Shown here one piece after another: positions 37,356 to 45,898 of a stretch of 52,250 bases of DNA. The position numbers and the translations under genes are program-made. The stretch lies in NCBI GenBank assembly GCA_902789725.1, contig CADAPC010000029.1, positions 1 to 52,250 of the forward strand. Reading direction: 5' to 3'. Under the pieces are notes generated by a model that saw nothing but the letters and a program-made list of their open reading frames with translations, did not search any database and was not told the DNA's origin. This DNA is from an uncultured Bacteroidales bacterium (lineage in GTDB: Bacteria; Bacteroidota; Bacteroidia; Bacteroidales; Bacteroidaceae). Numbering within the stretch: the stretch's first letter is position 1; the number at the start of each line of letters is the position of its first letter.

Positions 37356-37400
37356 ATTTTACATATATATATAAATAATGTGTATCTCCCCTCTTGAACT

Positions 37401-37510
37401 TCTTGTCGGAGTGGCTTGCGCCGAACCGACAATATTCTCTTCTTTGAGCCTCTTGTCGGAGTGGCTTGCGCCGAACCGACAATATTCTCTTCTTTGAGCC
37501 TCTTGTCGGA
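37401..37510. repeat. Two exact 50-bp tandem repeats carrying copies of the tRNA-Thr 3' end
   Basis: The 50-bp units 37401-37450 and 37451-37500 are identical, and the next 10 bp (TCTTGTCGGA) begin a third copy that is the 3' part of tRNA-Thr(TGT) itself. On the minus strand each unit contains TTGTCGG and CCGACAA arms enclosing GGC-GCAA-GCC, so each forms a stable hairpin. This looks like repeated duplication from the tRNA 3' end or scars of integration there. Confidence 0.85.
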
Positions 37511-37570
37511 TTCGAACCAACGACCCCGAGATTACAAATCACGTGCTCTGGCCAACTGAGCTAAAGAGGC
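37497..37570 (-). tRNA. trnT: tRNA-Thr (TGT)
   Basis: A 74-nt cloverleaf: acceptor GCCTCTT/AAGAGGC, D arm GCTC..GAGC, anticodon arm CGTGA-TTTGTAA-TCTCG (anticodon TGT, one T-T mismatch in the stem), T arm GTTGG-TTCGAAT-CCGAC. It is the first gene of the tuf-secE-nusG-rpl-rpo block. Its 3' end is duplicated in the downstream tandem repeat. Confidence 0.9.
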
Positions 37571-37611
37571 TTTGAAACCGTTCGCACGGACATGTCCATG
37601 CGAAACGGGTG

Positions 37612-37640
37612 CAAATTTAGGCATTATTTTTCAAATGCAA
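37612..37640 (-). promoter_or_regulatory. Promoter of the tRNA-tuf operon
   Basis: Minus strand TTG (37638-37640), 18 nt, TAAATTTG (37612-37619), 42 bp upstream of tRNA-Thr. The leader contains a CCGTT..AACGG hairpin around GGACATGTCC (37578-37608). Confidence 0.6.
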
Positions 37641-37659
37641 AACTTTTTACAGACTTTTT

Positions 37660-37959
37660 TTAAACATTTGCCTGTTTTTCTTTATATTTACCCAGCTGTT
37701 TTTCAATTGCAGCCAGCGATTCCATGATTGATTCTTCAAAAGTGTCGCAAATTTTCTCGGCATAAAGTTCGGTCTTTGGCAACACCACTGTGATGCTGGC
37801 TTCCTTATTCATTGCCGTCTCTGGTTTCACGACTTTCAATGACACCTCTACCTTTCTTATATCGTTGCAATATTTATCCAGTTTACTAACTTTCTTTTGG
37901 ATGAACTCTTGCAGCTTTTCGGTTGCGTCGAATTTAATCGCTTTGATATTAATGTCCAT
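37660..37959 (-). CDS. hpf: Ribosome hibernation promoting factor (short form)
   Basis: A 99-residue HPF/RaiA-fold protein starting at 37959 (MDINIKAIKFDATEKLQEFI). It contains KLDKYCNDIRKVEVSLKVVK and the helix EESIMESLAAIEKQL. It lacks the C-terminal dimerisation domain of long HPF, so it is the short type that binds the 30S decoding region and shuts down ribosomes in stationary phase. The xerC-like gene immediately upstream suggests co-transcription. Confidence 0.9.
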   Translation of the reverse strand: MDINIKAIKFDATEKLQEFIQKKVSKLDKYCNDIRKVEVSLKVVKPETAMNKEASITVVLPKTELYAEKICDTFEESIMESLAAIEKQLGKYKEKQANV

Positions 37960-37997
37960 AGTCACTGATTTTAAAAAGTTGAACAATATATTTACTT

Positions 37998-38891
37998 TCA
38001 TTTGCGCGGATGCGCATTTTTGTATTCATCTTTCAATTCCTCAAATGATACATGGGTGTAAATCTCTGTGGTGGCGACATTTTCATGTCCTAAGAGTTTT
38101 TGGATGGAAGTCAAGCCTGCCTTATTATTCAGCATCGCTGTGGCGAATGAGTGGCGGAGTACATGCGGGCTTCGTTTCTTGATGGTGGTCACCAACGAAA
38201 GGTTTTCTTTCACTATCCGATTCACCATACCCTCTTTCATGGCCAATCCTTTTTCTGTCACGAAAAATGTTGGAAAAGCCTGATGCCCCAAAACTTCTTC
38301 ACGCGCCATTCTGTAAGATTGGATTTCATTCTCCAGTTCTTCGCCAAACGGAACGATCCGTTGCTTGTTGCGTTTACCTGTCACCTTTATCTGCTTGGCT
38401 ACCAAATCCACACTTGCATCTGTCAAGCCCAGCAATTCTGCACGTCTGATTCCCGTCTCATAGAACATCATCAAAATCAATCGATCCCTGACACCCTTAA
38501 AAGACTTGTCCTCGTCAATCAATTCCAGCAGCCGATCCATTTCCGACTCGCGCAAATAATAAGGCAGCGAGCGTTTCTTTTTCGGAGCGACCACTTTTTC
38601 CATCGGATTGATGTCCACCCACCCCACTCTACGCAGATATTTGTAGAAGGTGCGCATCGCGCTCAGTTTCCTGTTGACAGCAGCTGCCGTGAGTTTCGAC
38701 TCGTCCATCATGAAAATCACCCATTCCCTCACATCGTCAGCCTGCACGGCTTTCCATGAAGCATCAGGGTTTTGATCTTCGAGAAAATTCCAGAATAACG
38801 ACAAGTCCTTCGCATAAGACTCGACGGTAGCCGGAGAATAATTCCGTTCCGACTTAAGATATTCCAAGAATGAATCAGTCCACAGTTCCAT
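37998..38891 (-). CDS. XerC/XerD-type tyrosine recombinase
   Basis: A 297-residue two-domain recombinase. The N-terminal SAM-like core-binding domain (LEYLKSERNYSPATVESYAK) is followed by the catalytic domain. The catalytic set is visible: Arg in ETGIRRAELLGL, Lys in VTGKRNKQRIVPF, HxxR in HVLRHSFATAML, His in LGHENVATTEIY and Tyr in EIYTHVS. The length and absence of extra domains match the housekeeping chromosome-dimer resolvases rather than an element integrase. I do not decide between XerC and XerD. It lies between rpsU and hpf in a minus-strand run. Confidence 0.88.
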   Translation of the reverse strand: MELWTDSFLEYLKSERNYSPATVESYAKDLSLFWNFLEDQNPDASWKAVQADDVREWVIFMMDESKLTAAAVNRKLSAMRTFYKYLRRVGWVDINPMEKVVAPKKKRSLPYYLRESEMDRLLELIDEDKSFKGVRDRLILMMFYETGIRRAELLGLTDASVDLVAKQIKVTGKRNKQRIVPFGEELENEIQSYRMAREEVLGHQAFPTFFVTEKGLAMKEGMVNRIVKENLSLVTTIKKRSPHVLRHSFATAMLNNKAGLTSIQKLLGHENVATTEIYTHVSFEELKDEYKNAHPRK

Positions 38892-39012
38892 GTTTCATCG
38901 TTTTCTGCGACTAATTTATGACATTTTAGTCAAACGACAAAATTTTCGACTGAAAACTTTGTTAATCTTTCAATTTTTTCCTTTTTTGAGAGCAATTCTA
39001 CTACCCAAAAGA

Positions 39013-39204
39013 CTATTCTTCCTCCTGATGGAGCTTGTTCACATAGATGGCGTGCTGCATCTTGATGCGCTTCAAAACAGAGGGCTTTTCATACTGTTTG
39101 CGCGTGCGAACTTCCTTAATAATGCCAGTTTTCTCGGCTTTTCTTTTGAACTTCTTGAGAGCTCTCTCAATGTTCTCACCTTCTTTTACAGGTACAATAA
39201 TCAT
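39013..39204 (-). CDS. rpsU: 30S ribosomal protein S21
   Basis: A 63-residue bS21 ([20 protein letters not shown], with the basic helix [20 protein letters not shown]). In Bacteroidetes S21 helps hold the 3' end of 16S rRNA, which explains the weak use of Shine-Dalgarno sites in this group. A consensus promoter and a hairpin lie upstream. Confidence 0.96.
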   Translation of the reverse strand: MIIVPVKEGENIERALKKFKRKAEKTGIIKEVRTRKQYEKPSVLKRIKMQHAIYVNKLHQEEE

Positions 39205-39243
39205 TTCAATTCTTTTTAGAAAATGTTGATAAAATAAAAACTT

Positions 39244-39303
39244 AAAAACCGCCGGGTTTTACCCAACGGGCGGCAAAATTACGGCAAATTTATTAAACCA
39301 CAA
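39244..39303 (-). promoter_or_regulatory. rpsU promoter overlapped by a GC-rich hairpin with U-tract
   Basis: Minus strand TTG (39301-39303), exactly 19 nt, TAATTTTG (39274-39281). Directly after it CCGCC/GGCGG with inner GGGT/ACCC form a hairpin (39249-39273) followed by TTTTT. It may be the terminator of the upstream gene, or a leader attenuator of rpsU if transcription starts early enough. Confidence 0.6.
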
Positions 39304-39337
39304 AACTTTACGGCATTTTTTTTTGCAAAAAGATGCT

Positions 39338-39880
39338 TTAAGTCCATTTTTGAGCCTTACCTTTCATTTTTTTGGCACGTTCAAAACCCATATTAGCCGA
39401 TTTCTCAATCAATTCACGAGCCACAGAATTGTGGTTCTCTCCTTCACCCAAAACGCGGTGATAGATGCCTAACCAATAAGTGGCCTCCGCATCCCCCCGC
39501 TTCGATTTTTCCTCCAAGCAATGATTGATGTAGTTAATGTAATCTTCAATACCGATATGCGCGTTTCCTTTCTGATGCACAATCATCTCCTGCAGTTTCA
39601 TGCTCTCCTGTTGCGAAAACACGTTGTTCTTCCCCGCAACGAATTTGAAGACATAGTCCATTTGCTTTTTCGTAGCATACATACCGAAGGTGGAAGTAAG
39701 CGAATGCATGAGGAAATGGTTGATGACCACCACCACGACAGTCAACACCAATCCAATCCAAAAGAGGATGTCATTCTCATAATACCCATACCACATCGTC
39801 GGCACCGTACCCAACAAAAAGAAAGGAACAGGAGTGCTGAAATACCTCTCAATAGCTATGTAGTAATAATTTCTTTTCAT
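39338..39880 (-). CDS. Small membrane protein with Sel1-like C-terminus
   Basis: A 180-residue protein from the ATG at 39880; the longer frame would start too close to its promoter. Two TM helices (FFLLGTVPTMWYG and WIGLVLTVVVVVINHFLM, within residues 15-60) are followed by a cytoplasmic-looking part with a Sel1/TPR-like helix pair (GDAEATYWLGIYHRVLGEGE, then ARELIEKSANMGFERAKKM). Family and role are unknown. Confidence 0.7.
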   Translation of the reverse strand: MKRNYYYIAIERYFSTPVPFFLLGTVPTMWYGYYENDILFWIGLVLTVVVVVINHFLMHSLTSTFGMYATKKQMDYVFKFVAGKNNVFSQQESMKLQEMIVHQKGNAHIGIEDYINYINHCLEEKSKRGDAEATYWLGIYHRVLGEGENHNSVARELIEKSANMGFERAKKMKGKAQKWT

Positions 39881-39956
39881 ATACATTATTATATATACAC
39901 GTGCACGAAAAGTCAAAAACACCTTGTCAACACCATAAACCATGCAAAAAACGCTG

Positions 39957-40004
39957 CAAAGTTATCATATTTTTTTCGTTCTCGCCACATTTTTCCTATA
40001 TTTG
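39957..40004. promoter_or_regulatory. Divergent -7 elements
   Basis: Minus strand TAACTTTG (39957-39964) serves the membrane protein, and plus strand TATATTTG (39997-40004) serves the gene at 40029. Neither has a clear TTG at -33. Confidence 0.5.
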
Positions 40005-40028
40005 CATCATAAAACGTAAATCTTTAAT

Positions 40029-40553
40029 ATGAACATAGGCGATAAAGTAAGATTTTTGAATGATGTAGGCGGCGGAACTATCACCGCCTTCCGTCCAGGA
40101 GGCATTGTGTTGGTAGAGGACGAGGACGGCTTCGATGTTCCCATACCACAAAACGAAGTGGTCGTAATAGAGGAGAGTGCACCCAAAGTGGAAAAGAAGA
40201 AAAACACTCCCAAGGTGGAGTACGGAACGTCCCCTGCAAAGGAGAGCATCCCCCCCAAAAAAGAACCAAAACCACATGAAAATACAAGTAAGGCAGAAGA
40301 GCAAACCCTCAACGGCAAAGAATACCTCCAATCGAAAACCATTGCGCCAGCTAATCCTGATGACGAATTAGATGAGAATCTGGAGGCGCGGATTGTTCGT
40401 CTGGAAATGACCATCCAAAAGCTTGAAGCACGCATTGCCCTTCTCGAAGCAGAAAACAACCTGCGGAAAAACGAGAAGATGATGGAACAGCAAAACCGGC
40501 AACGGAAGAAAGCCCAAAAGCCCACCAATTTGGAAGAGCTGCAAATTTTATAA
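40029..40553 (+). CDS. DUF2027-like protein lacking a Smr domain
   Basis: A 174-residue protein. The N-terminal ~50 residues form a small beta-barrel-like module (IGDKVRFLNDVGGGTITAFR, then GFDVPIPQNEVVVI) as at the start of Bacteroidetes DUF2027 proteins, which normally continue to a C-terminal Smr domain. Here a Lys/Pro/Glu-rich linker (about 55-110) and a coiled coil (ENLEARIVRLEMTIQKLEAR) follow, and the Smr domain is absent. This may be a natural short form or a replaced C-terminus. It starts a plus-strand run of four genes. Confidence 0.65.
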   Translation: MNIGDKVRFLNDVGGGTITAFRPGGIVLVEDEDGFDVPIPQNEVVVIEESAPKVEKKKNTPKVEYGTSPAKESIPPKKEPKPHENTSKAEEQTLNGKEYLQSKTIAPANPDDELDENLEARIVRLEMTIQKLEARIALLEAENNLRKNEKMMEQQNRQRKKAQKPTNLEELQIL

Positions 40554-40608
40554 AAATTCTCACTCATATTAATACCATCAATTTAATAACCAGCAATCAT
40601 CTAACCAC

Positions 40609-40923
40609 ATGAAACGAGAAGCATTCAAAATGTTCCTGAAACCTGGCTGCAAAGAGGAGTACAAGCGTCGTCACGCCAACCTCTTTCCCGAATTGAAAGC
40701 CCTGCTCAGTGAAAGCGGAGTGCGCAACTACAGCATATACCTTGACGAAGACACCAACACCCTCTTTGCTTATCAAGAGCTGGAAGGAGAAGGTGGAAGC
40801 CAAGACTTGGGCGGCACAGAAATTTGCCAAAAATGGTGGGCCTACATGGCTGACATCATGGAAACAAACCCCGACAACAGTCCTGTTTCCATTCCTTTAC
40901 CAGAAATGTTTCACATGGATTAA
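40609..40923 (+). CDS. rhaM: L-rhamnose mutarotase
   Basis: A 104-residue RhaM/YiiL-type protein (MKREAFKMFLKPGCKEEYKR, then YSIYLDEDTNTLFAYQELEG, then ending near EICQKWWAYMADIM). Conserved His (RRHANLFPEL), Tyr and the Trp pair (KWW) are in place. It interconverts alpha and beta anomers of L-rhamnose. No other rhamnose genes are next to it; the ligase gene follows 15 bp after its stop. Confidence 0.92.
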   Translation: MKREAFKMFLKPGCKEEYKRRHANLFPELKALLSESGVRNYSIYLDEDTNTLFAYQELEGEGGSQDLGGTEICQKWWAYMADIMETNPDNSPVSIPLPEMFHMD

Positions 40924-40938
40924 AAACACATTCCCATT

Positions 40939-42564
40939 TTGGCTACTGCAAAAACAAGAATATTCAAGCCTTCCGACACCTCCATCATCGGCATGATGGA
41001 GATGACCCTCAAGCGGAATTGGAGCCGACCCTGTGTGACAAACTACGGCACCACAGAAAGCTACACCTACGGCGAGACAGCTAAGATGATAGCTCGCCTC
41101 CACTTGCTGTTTCGCCAGTTGGGCATTGAGCCAGGCAACAAAATTGCCATTTGCGACAAAAATAATGCCCACTGGGCCATTTCTTTCTTTGCCATCTTTA
41201 GCTACGGAGCTGTGGCAGTGCCTATCCTTTCCGAGTTCAGCATCAAACAGATTCAAAACATCTATAATCACTCCGAATCCTCCCTCATCATTTGCGGCGA
41301 AAAATACGCCAAGGAACTCAAGGCACGCATTCTCCGCATGACCGACTTCACGCTTTCCGATGGTTCGCAAGGCATTGACATGACGGCATTCACCGACCTA
41401 CAGCCCAACGACATCAAATACTTCCGCGAACGCCCCGAAGCACTTGCCTTGCTTAGCTACACCAGCGGTTCCACTGGTCGCAGCAAAGGAGTGATGCTCC
41501 CCTACCGCTCCATCTGGTCCAACTGCCACTTCGCCGACGAGGTGCTCGACTTCATGCCAGGCGACAACACCCTCTCCATCCTCCCTTTGGCACACATGTA
41601 CGGCTTTGCCTATGACTTCTTCTTTGCTTTCTGCATAGGTTGCCACATTCATTTCCTCACCAAAACCCCATCGCCCCATATCGTCATTAAAGCCTTCGGC
41701 GAAATTCGCCCAGTGGTTGTCATTGTCGTGCCCCTCATTTTGGAGAAGATTGTGCAGAAACAAATCTTTCCCATCTTGCGCACACGCCACATTCGTGCTC
41801 TTACCGCCATCCCTATCCTTCGCGAGGTAGTTTATCGGCAAATTCGCAACAAACTCTATGCGGCCTTGGGTGGTAATTTCTATGAGTGCATCATTGGCGG
41901 AGCCGCATTCAACAAGGAGGTGGAAGACTTTTTACACCTCATTCGCTTCCCCTACACAGTAGGCTATGGCATGACAGAGTGCGGACCCATCATCGGATAT
42001 GAAGACAAGCATCTGTTTGCCAAAGGTTCATGCGGCAAAGCGGCACCCCGCATGAAAGTAAAGATTGATTCGAGCGACCCTCAGAAAAAGCCTGGTGAAA
42101 TCCTCGTCAGAGGAGCCAATGTCATGTTGGGCTACTATAAAAATGAGGCAGAAACCCTTTCCGCCATTGACGAAGAAGGTTGGCTCCACACAGGCGATTT
42201 GGGCACCATCGACAAGCAGGGCAATATCTTTATCCGTGGGCGCAAAAAGACCATGCTGTTGGGAGCTAACGGCCAAAATGTCTATCCCGAAGAAATTGAA
42301 GACATCATTGCCACCCACACCATCTTTGAAGAAAGCATCGTGGTGCAGCGAGGCGAGAAACTCGTTGCCCTTGTCTATATCAGTGAACCTGCCTTAGAAC
42401 ATCATGGACTTACACACGAAAGCCTTCTGCAACAGCTCGACACCTATAAGCGGCACATCAACTCCTTCCTCCCAGCCTTTGCCAACATCACAGCCATAGA
42501 GTTGCAGGATAAAGAATTTGAGAAGACTCCCAAACGAAGCATCCGCAGGTATCTGTACACATAG
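40939..42564 (+). CDS. AMP-dependent acyl-CoA synthetase/ligase
   Basis: A 541-residue adenylate-forming enzyme. The phosphate-binding motif LLSYTSGSTGRSKGVMLPYR, the YGMTECGPIIGYE motif and the hinge TGDLG are present, with a C-terminal Lys in KTPKRSIRRYL. The layout and length fit long-chain fatty acid-CoA ligases of Bacteroidales. No ATG precedes the first conserved residues; the frame opens with TTG at 40939 (or ATT at 40936), and the first ATG (40993) would remove part of the N-terminus. A non-ATG start is therefore likely. The substrate is not determined. Confidence 0.9.
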   Translation: MATAKTRIFKPSDTSIIGMMEMTLKRNWSRPCVTNYGTTESYTYGETAKMIARLHLLFRQLGIEPGNKIAICDKNNAHWAISFFAIFSYGAVAVPILSEFSIKQIQNIYNHSESSLIICGEKYAKELKARILRMTDFTLSDGSQGIDMTAFTDLQPNDIKYFRERPEALALLSYTSGSTGRSKGVMLPYRSIWSNCHFADEVLDFMPGDNTLSILPLAHMYGFAYDFFFAFCIGCHIHFLTKTPSPHIVIKAFGEIRPVVVIVVPLILEKIVQKQIFPILRTRHIRALTAIPILREVVYRQIRNKLYAALGGNFYECIIGGAAFNKEVEDFLHLIRFPYTVGYGMTECGPIIGYEDKHLFAKGSCGKAAPRMKVKIDSSDPQKKPGEILVRGANVMLGYYKNEAETLSAIDEEGWLHTGDLGTIDKQGNIFIRGRKKTMLLGANGQNVYPEEIEDIIATHTIFEESIVVQRGEKLVALVYISEPALEHHGLTHESLLQQLDTYKRHINSFLPAFANITAIELQDKEFEKTPKRSIRRYLYT

Positions 42565-42579
42565 TAGTCTTAGCTAACA

Positions 42580-42993
42580 ATGAAACAAATAGAAGTGGTA
42601 GCCGCAATCATCTACAATTCCCAAGGGCACATTTTCGCCACTCAACGGGGATATGGGGAGTTCAAGGATTATTGGGAGTTTCCTGGCGGAAAAATAGAGA
42701 TTGACGAGACTCCCGAAGAGGCCTTGAAACGAGAAATTTGGGAAGAGTTGGAGACACTGATTCAGGTAGAGCGGCTGTTTGAAACGGTGGAATGGGATTA
42801 CCCCAAATTTCACCTCACCTTGCATTGCTATCTTTGTCACATAGAAAGTGGGCATCTGGAACTAAAAGAGCATGAGGCAGCCAAATGGCTCAAGAAGGAC
42901 GAATTGGAAAGCGTGAACTGGTTACCAGCTGACAAGGATTTGGTAGAGAGATTGAAACAAAGCGTTGATGAGATACTCCTAACTGCATTCTGA
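42580..42993 (+). CDS. mutT: MutT-type NUDIX hydrolase
   Basis: A 137-residue protein with a NUDIX box GGKIEIDETPEEALKREIWE followed by ELETLI. The metal-binding Glu residues (REIWEE) are in place, but the Gly usual two positions after EE is Glu. The rest, including EFPGG and DYPKFHLTLHCYLC, matches small MutT/8-oxo-dGTP diphosphatase-like proteins. It would hydrolyse oxidised nucleoside triphosphates; the exact substrate is uncertain. It starts 15 bp after the ligase stop. Confidence 0.85.
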   Translation: MKQIEVVAAIIYNSQGHIFATQRGYGEFKDYWEFPGGKIEIDETPEEALKREIWEELETLIQVERLFETVEWDYPKFHLTLHCYLCHIESGHLELKEHEAAKWLKKDELESVNWLPADKDLVERLKQSVDEILLTAF

Positions 42994-43005
42994 AACTTGC
43001 CCTAT

Positions 43006-43713
43006 TCACCGCTTCCCTTTATTCAGCATTGCCATATACTTGTCGTACGAAATGTGTCGGCCACCCATCGAATGAAAGAGCGGAGTTTCGAACTGGCAGT
43101 CGATAAAGAGCCCCCCAACCACCTCCATTGCTCTTGCCAAATGAATAAGCGCCAATTTGGAAGCATTTGGAACAAGCGAAAACATACTCTCACCGAAAAA
43201 AGCCTGACGAAGGGTGACACCGTAAAGTCCCCCCACAAGCCTTCTGCCTTTTGGAGAGGCTACAAAGCTTTCTGCAGCAGCCCCTTCTCCTTGCCTTTCC
43301 CATACTTCCACACTGGCCGCATAGCCCAAATGATGCAGTTGGGTGTAAGCCTCAATGATGTTGGGTCCCAGCCAAGCTCCACACTCCTCGTTGCGCCCTT
43401 GCGCTGTTGAACAGCCATGAATAACACCAGCAAAATCTTCATTGACAGTTACGTCATATTTCTGTTGACGGAGCAGTTGGCGCATGGAGTGACTGATGTG
43501 TATCTCATGAGGGAAGATGACATAGCGGTCGAGTGGACAGTACCAATGCGGTTCACTCTCCATGTTGAAGGCATACCAAGGAAAGAATCCGTTGCTATAG
43601 GCCAAGAGCAATCTTTCCACCGACAGGTCGCCACCAACAGCCACCCACCCATTGTCCTCGCCCAAACGAGGATTAGGGAACCACAGTTCTTCATCCAATT
43701 GCCAGACAGCCAT
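43006..43713 (-). CDS. aat: Leucyl/phenylalanyl-tRNA-protein transferase
   Basis: A 235-residue Aat. Recognisable blocks are WFPNPRLGEDNGWVAVGGDL, FFPWYAFNMESEPHWYCPLD, ESMFSLVPNASKLALIHLAR and FIDCQFETPLFHSMGGRHIS. It transfers Leu or Phe from tRNA to proteins with N-terminal Arg or Lys, making them N-end-rule substrates. The start lies within the end of clpA (23-bp overlap), so it is translationally linked to the protease subunit that destroys its products. Confidence 0.95.
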   Translation of the reverse strand: MAVWQLDEELWFPNPRLGEDNGWVAVGGDLSVERLLLAYSNGFFPWYAFNMESEPHWYCPLDRYVIFPHEIHISHSMRQLLRQQKYDVTVNEDFAGVIHGCSTAQGRNEECGAWLGPNIIEAYTQLHHLGYAASVEVWERQGEGAAAESFVASPKGRRLVGGLYGVTLRQAFFGESMFSLVPNASKLALIHLARAMEVVGGLFIDCQFETPLFHSMGGRHISYDKYMAMLNKGKR

Positions 43714-45895
43714 CTTTCACACATATTACAATTTGACCACCTTTCCTCAAACTTCCGAAAAGAATCTCGCGCATCAGCATAGGTTTCAGCTGCTGCGCTA
43801 TGACACGATCCATTTCGCGAGCACCGTATTCTGCCGTGAATCCTTCTTTGAGCAGATGATCAAAAGCTTCTGCCGTCAGCGTCATCGTCACCTTTTTTGC
43901 CTCAAGCTTCGTGTCGAGTTCGCGGAGTTTCTTTTTCAAGATAAGTGCAGCCATTTCCTTATTCATATCATGGAACACGACGGTTCCCGACAAACGGTTC
44001 AGAAACTCTGGCTTAAATACTCGCTTCACCTGCTTCATCATAGCATCACCTCGGCTGAGGCTGTTGCTGAATCCTATGCTCTGTCCAGCATACTGCGCTC
44101 CTGCATTGGAAGTCATGATGAGCACCACATTACGAAAGTCAGCCTTGTTCCCTTTATTGTCGGTCAGACGAGCATAATCCATCACCTGCAACAAAATGTT
44201 GTAGATGTCCTGATGCGCCTTTTCAATCTCGTCAAGCAAGAGCACGCAGTTAGGCGACTTGCGTATGGCATCCGTCAACAGTCCTCCGTCTTCGTAACCC
44301 ACATAACCCGCAGGCGAACCGATAAGTTTAGCCACAGCATGCTTCTCTGCGTATTCGCTCATGTCGAACCGTATCAGTTCTATGCCTAACTCTTTGGCCA
44401 GAACCTTCGACACCTCTGTTTTGCCAACACCCGTAGGACCCACAAAAAGCAGCGAGGCCAACGGCTTGTTTTCATCCAGCAAACCTGCCCGCGACATCTG
44501 CACCGATTCCACAACCTGGCGGATGGCTTCGTCCTGCCCATAAATCTGCGAAAGCATTCGGCCAGACAATGTTTCCAATTTCTGATAGTCCTCCTCTTCT
44601 GCTTCAGACAGGGCATCTACCTTACAAGTCTTCGACAACACATCGGCAATCTCTTTCTTCCCAATGACGCAAGTCTTTTCCTCAGCTTCCACCGCAGCAC
44701 CTGCCTCATCAATGAGATCGATTGCCTTGTCTGGCAGGAAACGGTCGTTGATGTGCTTGGCACTCGCTTCAACTGCAAAGTCTATGGCCTCATCGGCATA
44801 CTTCACCTCATGAAACTCTTCGTAGCGCGGCTTTAACTGCCGAATGATATTTTTAGTCTCTTCTACCGAAGGTTCTGGTAAATCAATTTGTTGAAAACGG
44901 CGTATAAGTCCTTTGGAACGCGAGAAGTGACGGTTATACTCCTCGTAGGTGGTAGAGCCAATGAAGCGAATCCTTCCCGATTCGAGATAGGGTTTGAGCA
45001 TATTGGAAGCATCCATTGCTCCTTCTCCTGTTGCACCCGCTCCCACAAGAGTATGAATCTCATCAATATAGACAATATTATTATCGCCTTCAGCCTGCAC
45101 ACCGTCCATAATCTGTTTGATGCGGTTTTCGAAGTCGCCACGATACTGCGTGCCAGCCAAAAGTGTTCCCATATCCAGCTGATAGACACGACTGCCCTTC
45201 AATCGCTTTGGCACTCGTCCTTCTTCTATCAGTCGCGCCAATCCCCACACAAGAGCCGTCTTGCCCACACCAGGTTCTCCTACATGTAGCGGATTGTTTT
45301 TGTCTCTACGACAAAGCACTTGAACAGTCCTTTTCAATTCTTGCTCTCGGCCCACAAGCGGGTTCTGCTGCCGATAGAAGTCGTTCATGCAAGTGACGAG
45401 CCGTTTCCACGCAGCTTTGTCATCCGATTCCTCGTCCTTTTCGTTTAAGCTATCCTCCGTATCATAGAAACCAATCAGTTGGCTCATGAAGTTGGCCTCT
45501 TTACCAAAGAGTGCATCTTTCAACAGATACGCTGCCCAGGAGTCTTCGAGTGCCAAGATTCCTTTCGTCAGATGAGGAATATCCAGAGTCTCCGCGTCGC
45601 TCGATGCCACTTGCTGAATAGCCAGTTCTATCACTTTCTGCAGTTGCGCCGATGCCTCTGGTATGTATTCCGTTCCGGCTGGCAACGACTCCACACTCTC
45701 CAAATACTCCCTGATGCGCTCTTCCAATTGGTATGGGCTGAAGAAGATGTTCAGCGCAGAATTAAAATTGAAATCTTCAATTAACGCCAACAGCAAGTGC
45801 TCTGGCATGATAAACTCATGCATGTACTCCTTGCTGTACTCGTAGGCCTTGTTCAGCATCCGCGAAGCCCGCAACGTTTGATTAATCTGTGCCAT
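43691..45895 (-). CDS. clpA: ATP-dependent Clp protease ATP-binding subunit ClpA
   Basis: A 734-residue class I Clp ATPase. N-domain about 1-140; first AAA module with Walker A GEPGVGKTALV (about 210) and Walker B IVYIDEIHTLVG; second with GPTGVGKTEVSKV (about 480-490) and VLLLDEIEKAHQD. There is no ClpB-type long middle domain, which fixes it as ClpA. It unfolds substrates for ClpP; clpP is not in this window. It begins 3 bp after the clpS stop. Confidence 0.95.
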   Translation of the reverse strand: MAQINQTLRASRMLNKAYEYSKEYMHEFIMPEHLLLALIEDFNFNSALNIFFSPYQLEERIREYLESVESLPAGTEYIPEASAQLQKVIELAIQQVASSDAETLDIPHLTKGILALEDSWAAYLLKDALFGKEANFMSQLIGFYDTEDSLNEKDEESDDKAAWKRLVTCMNDFYRQQNPLVGREQELKRTVQVLCRRDKNNPLHVGEPGVGKTALVWGLARLIEEGRVPKRLKGSRVYQLDMGTLLAGTQYRGDFENRIKQIMDGVQAEGDNNIVYIDEIHTLVGAGATGEGAMDASNMLKPYLESGRIRFIGSTTYEEYNRHFSRSKGLIRRFQQIDLPEPSVEETKNIIRQLKPRYEEFHEVKYADEAIDFAVEASAKHINDRFLPDKAIDLIDEAGAAVEAEEKTCVIGKKEIADVLSKTCKVDALSEAEEEDYQKLETLSGRMLSQIYGQDEAIRQVVESVQMSRAGLLDENKPLASLLFVGPTGVGKTEVSKVLAKELGIELIRFDMSEYAEKHAVAKLIGSPAGYVGYEDGGLLTDAIRKSPNCVLLLDEIEKAHQDIYNILLQVMDYARLTDNKGNKADFRNVVLIMTSNAGAQYAGQSIGFSNSLSRGDAMMKQVKRVFKPEFLNRLSGTVVFHDMNKEMAALILKKKLRELDTKLEAKKVTMTLTAEAFDHLLKEGFTAEYGAREMDRVIAQQLKPMLMREILFGSLRKGGQIVICVKDGCLAIG

Positions 45896-45898
45896 ACA

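Noticed and set aside
37401..37500. Two regular repeats considered as a CRISPR array
   Set aside because: There are no unique spacers; the units are directly adjacent and identical.
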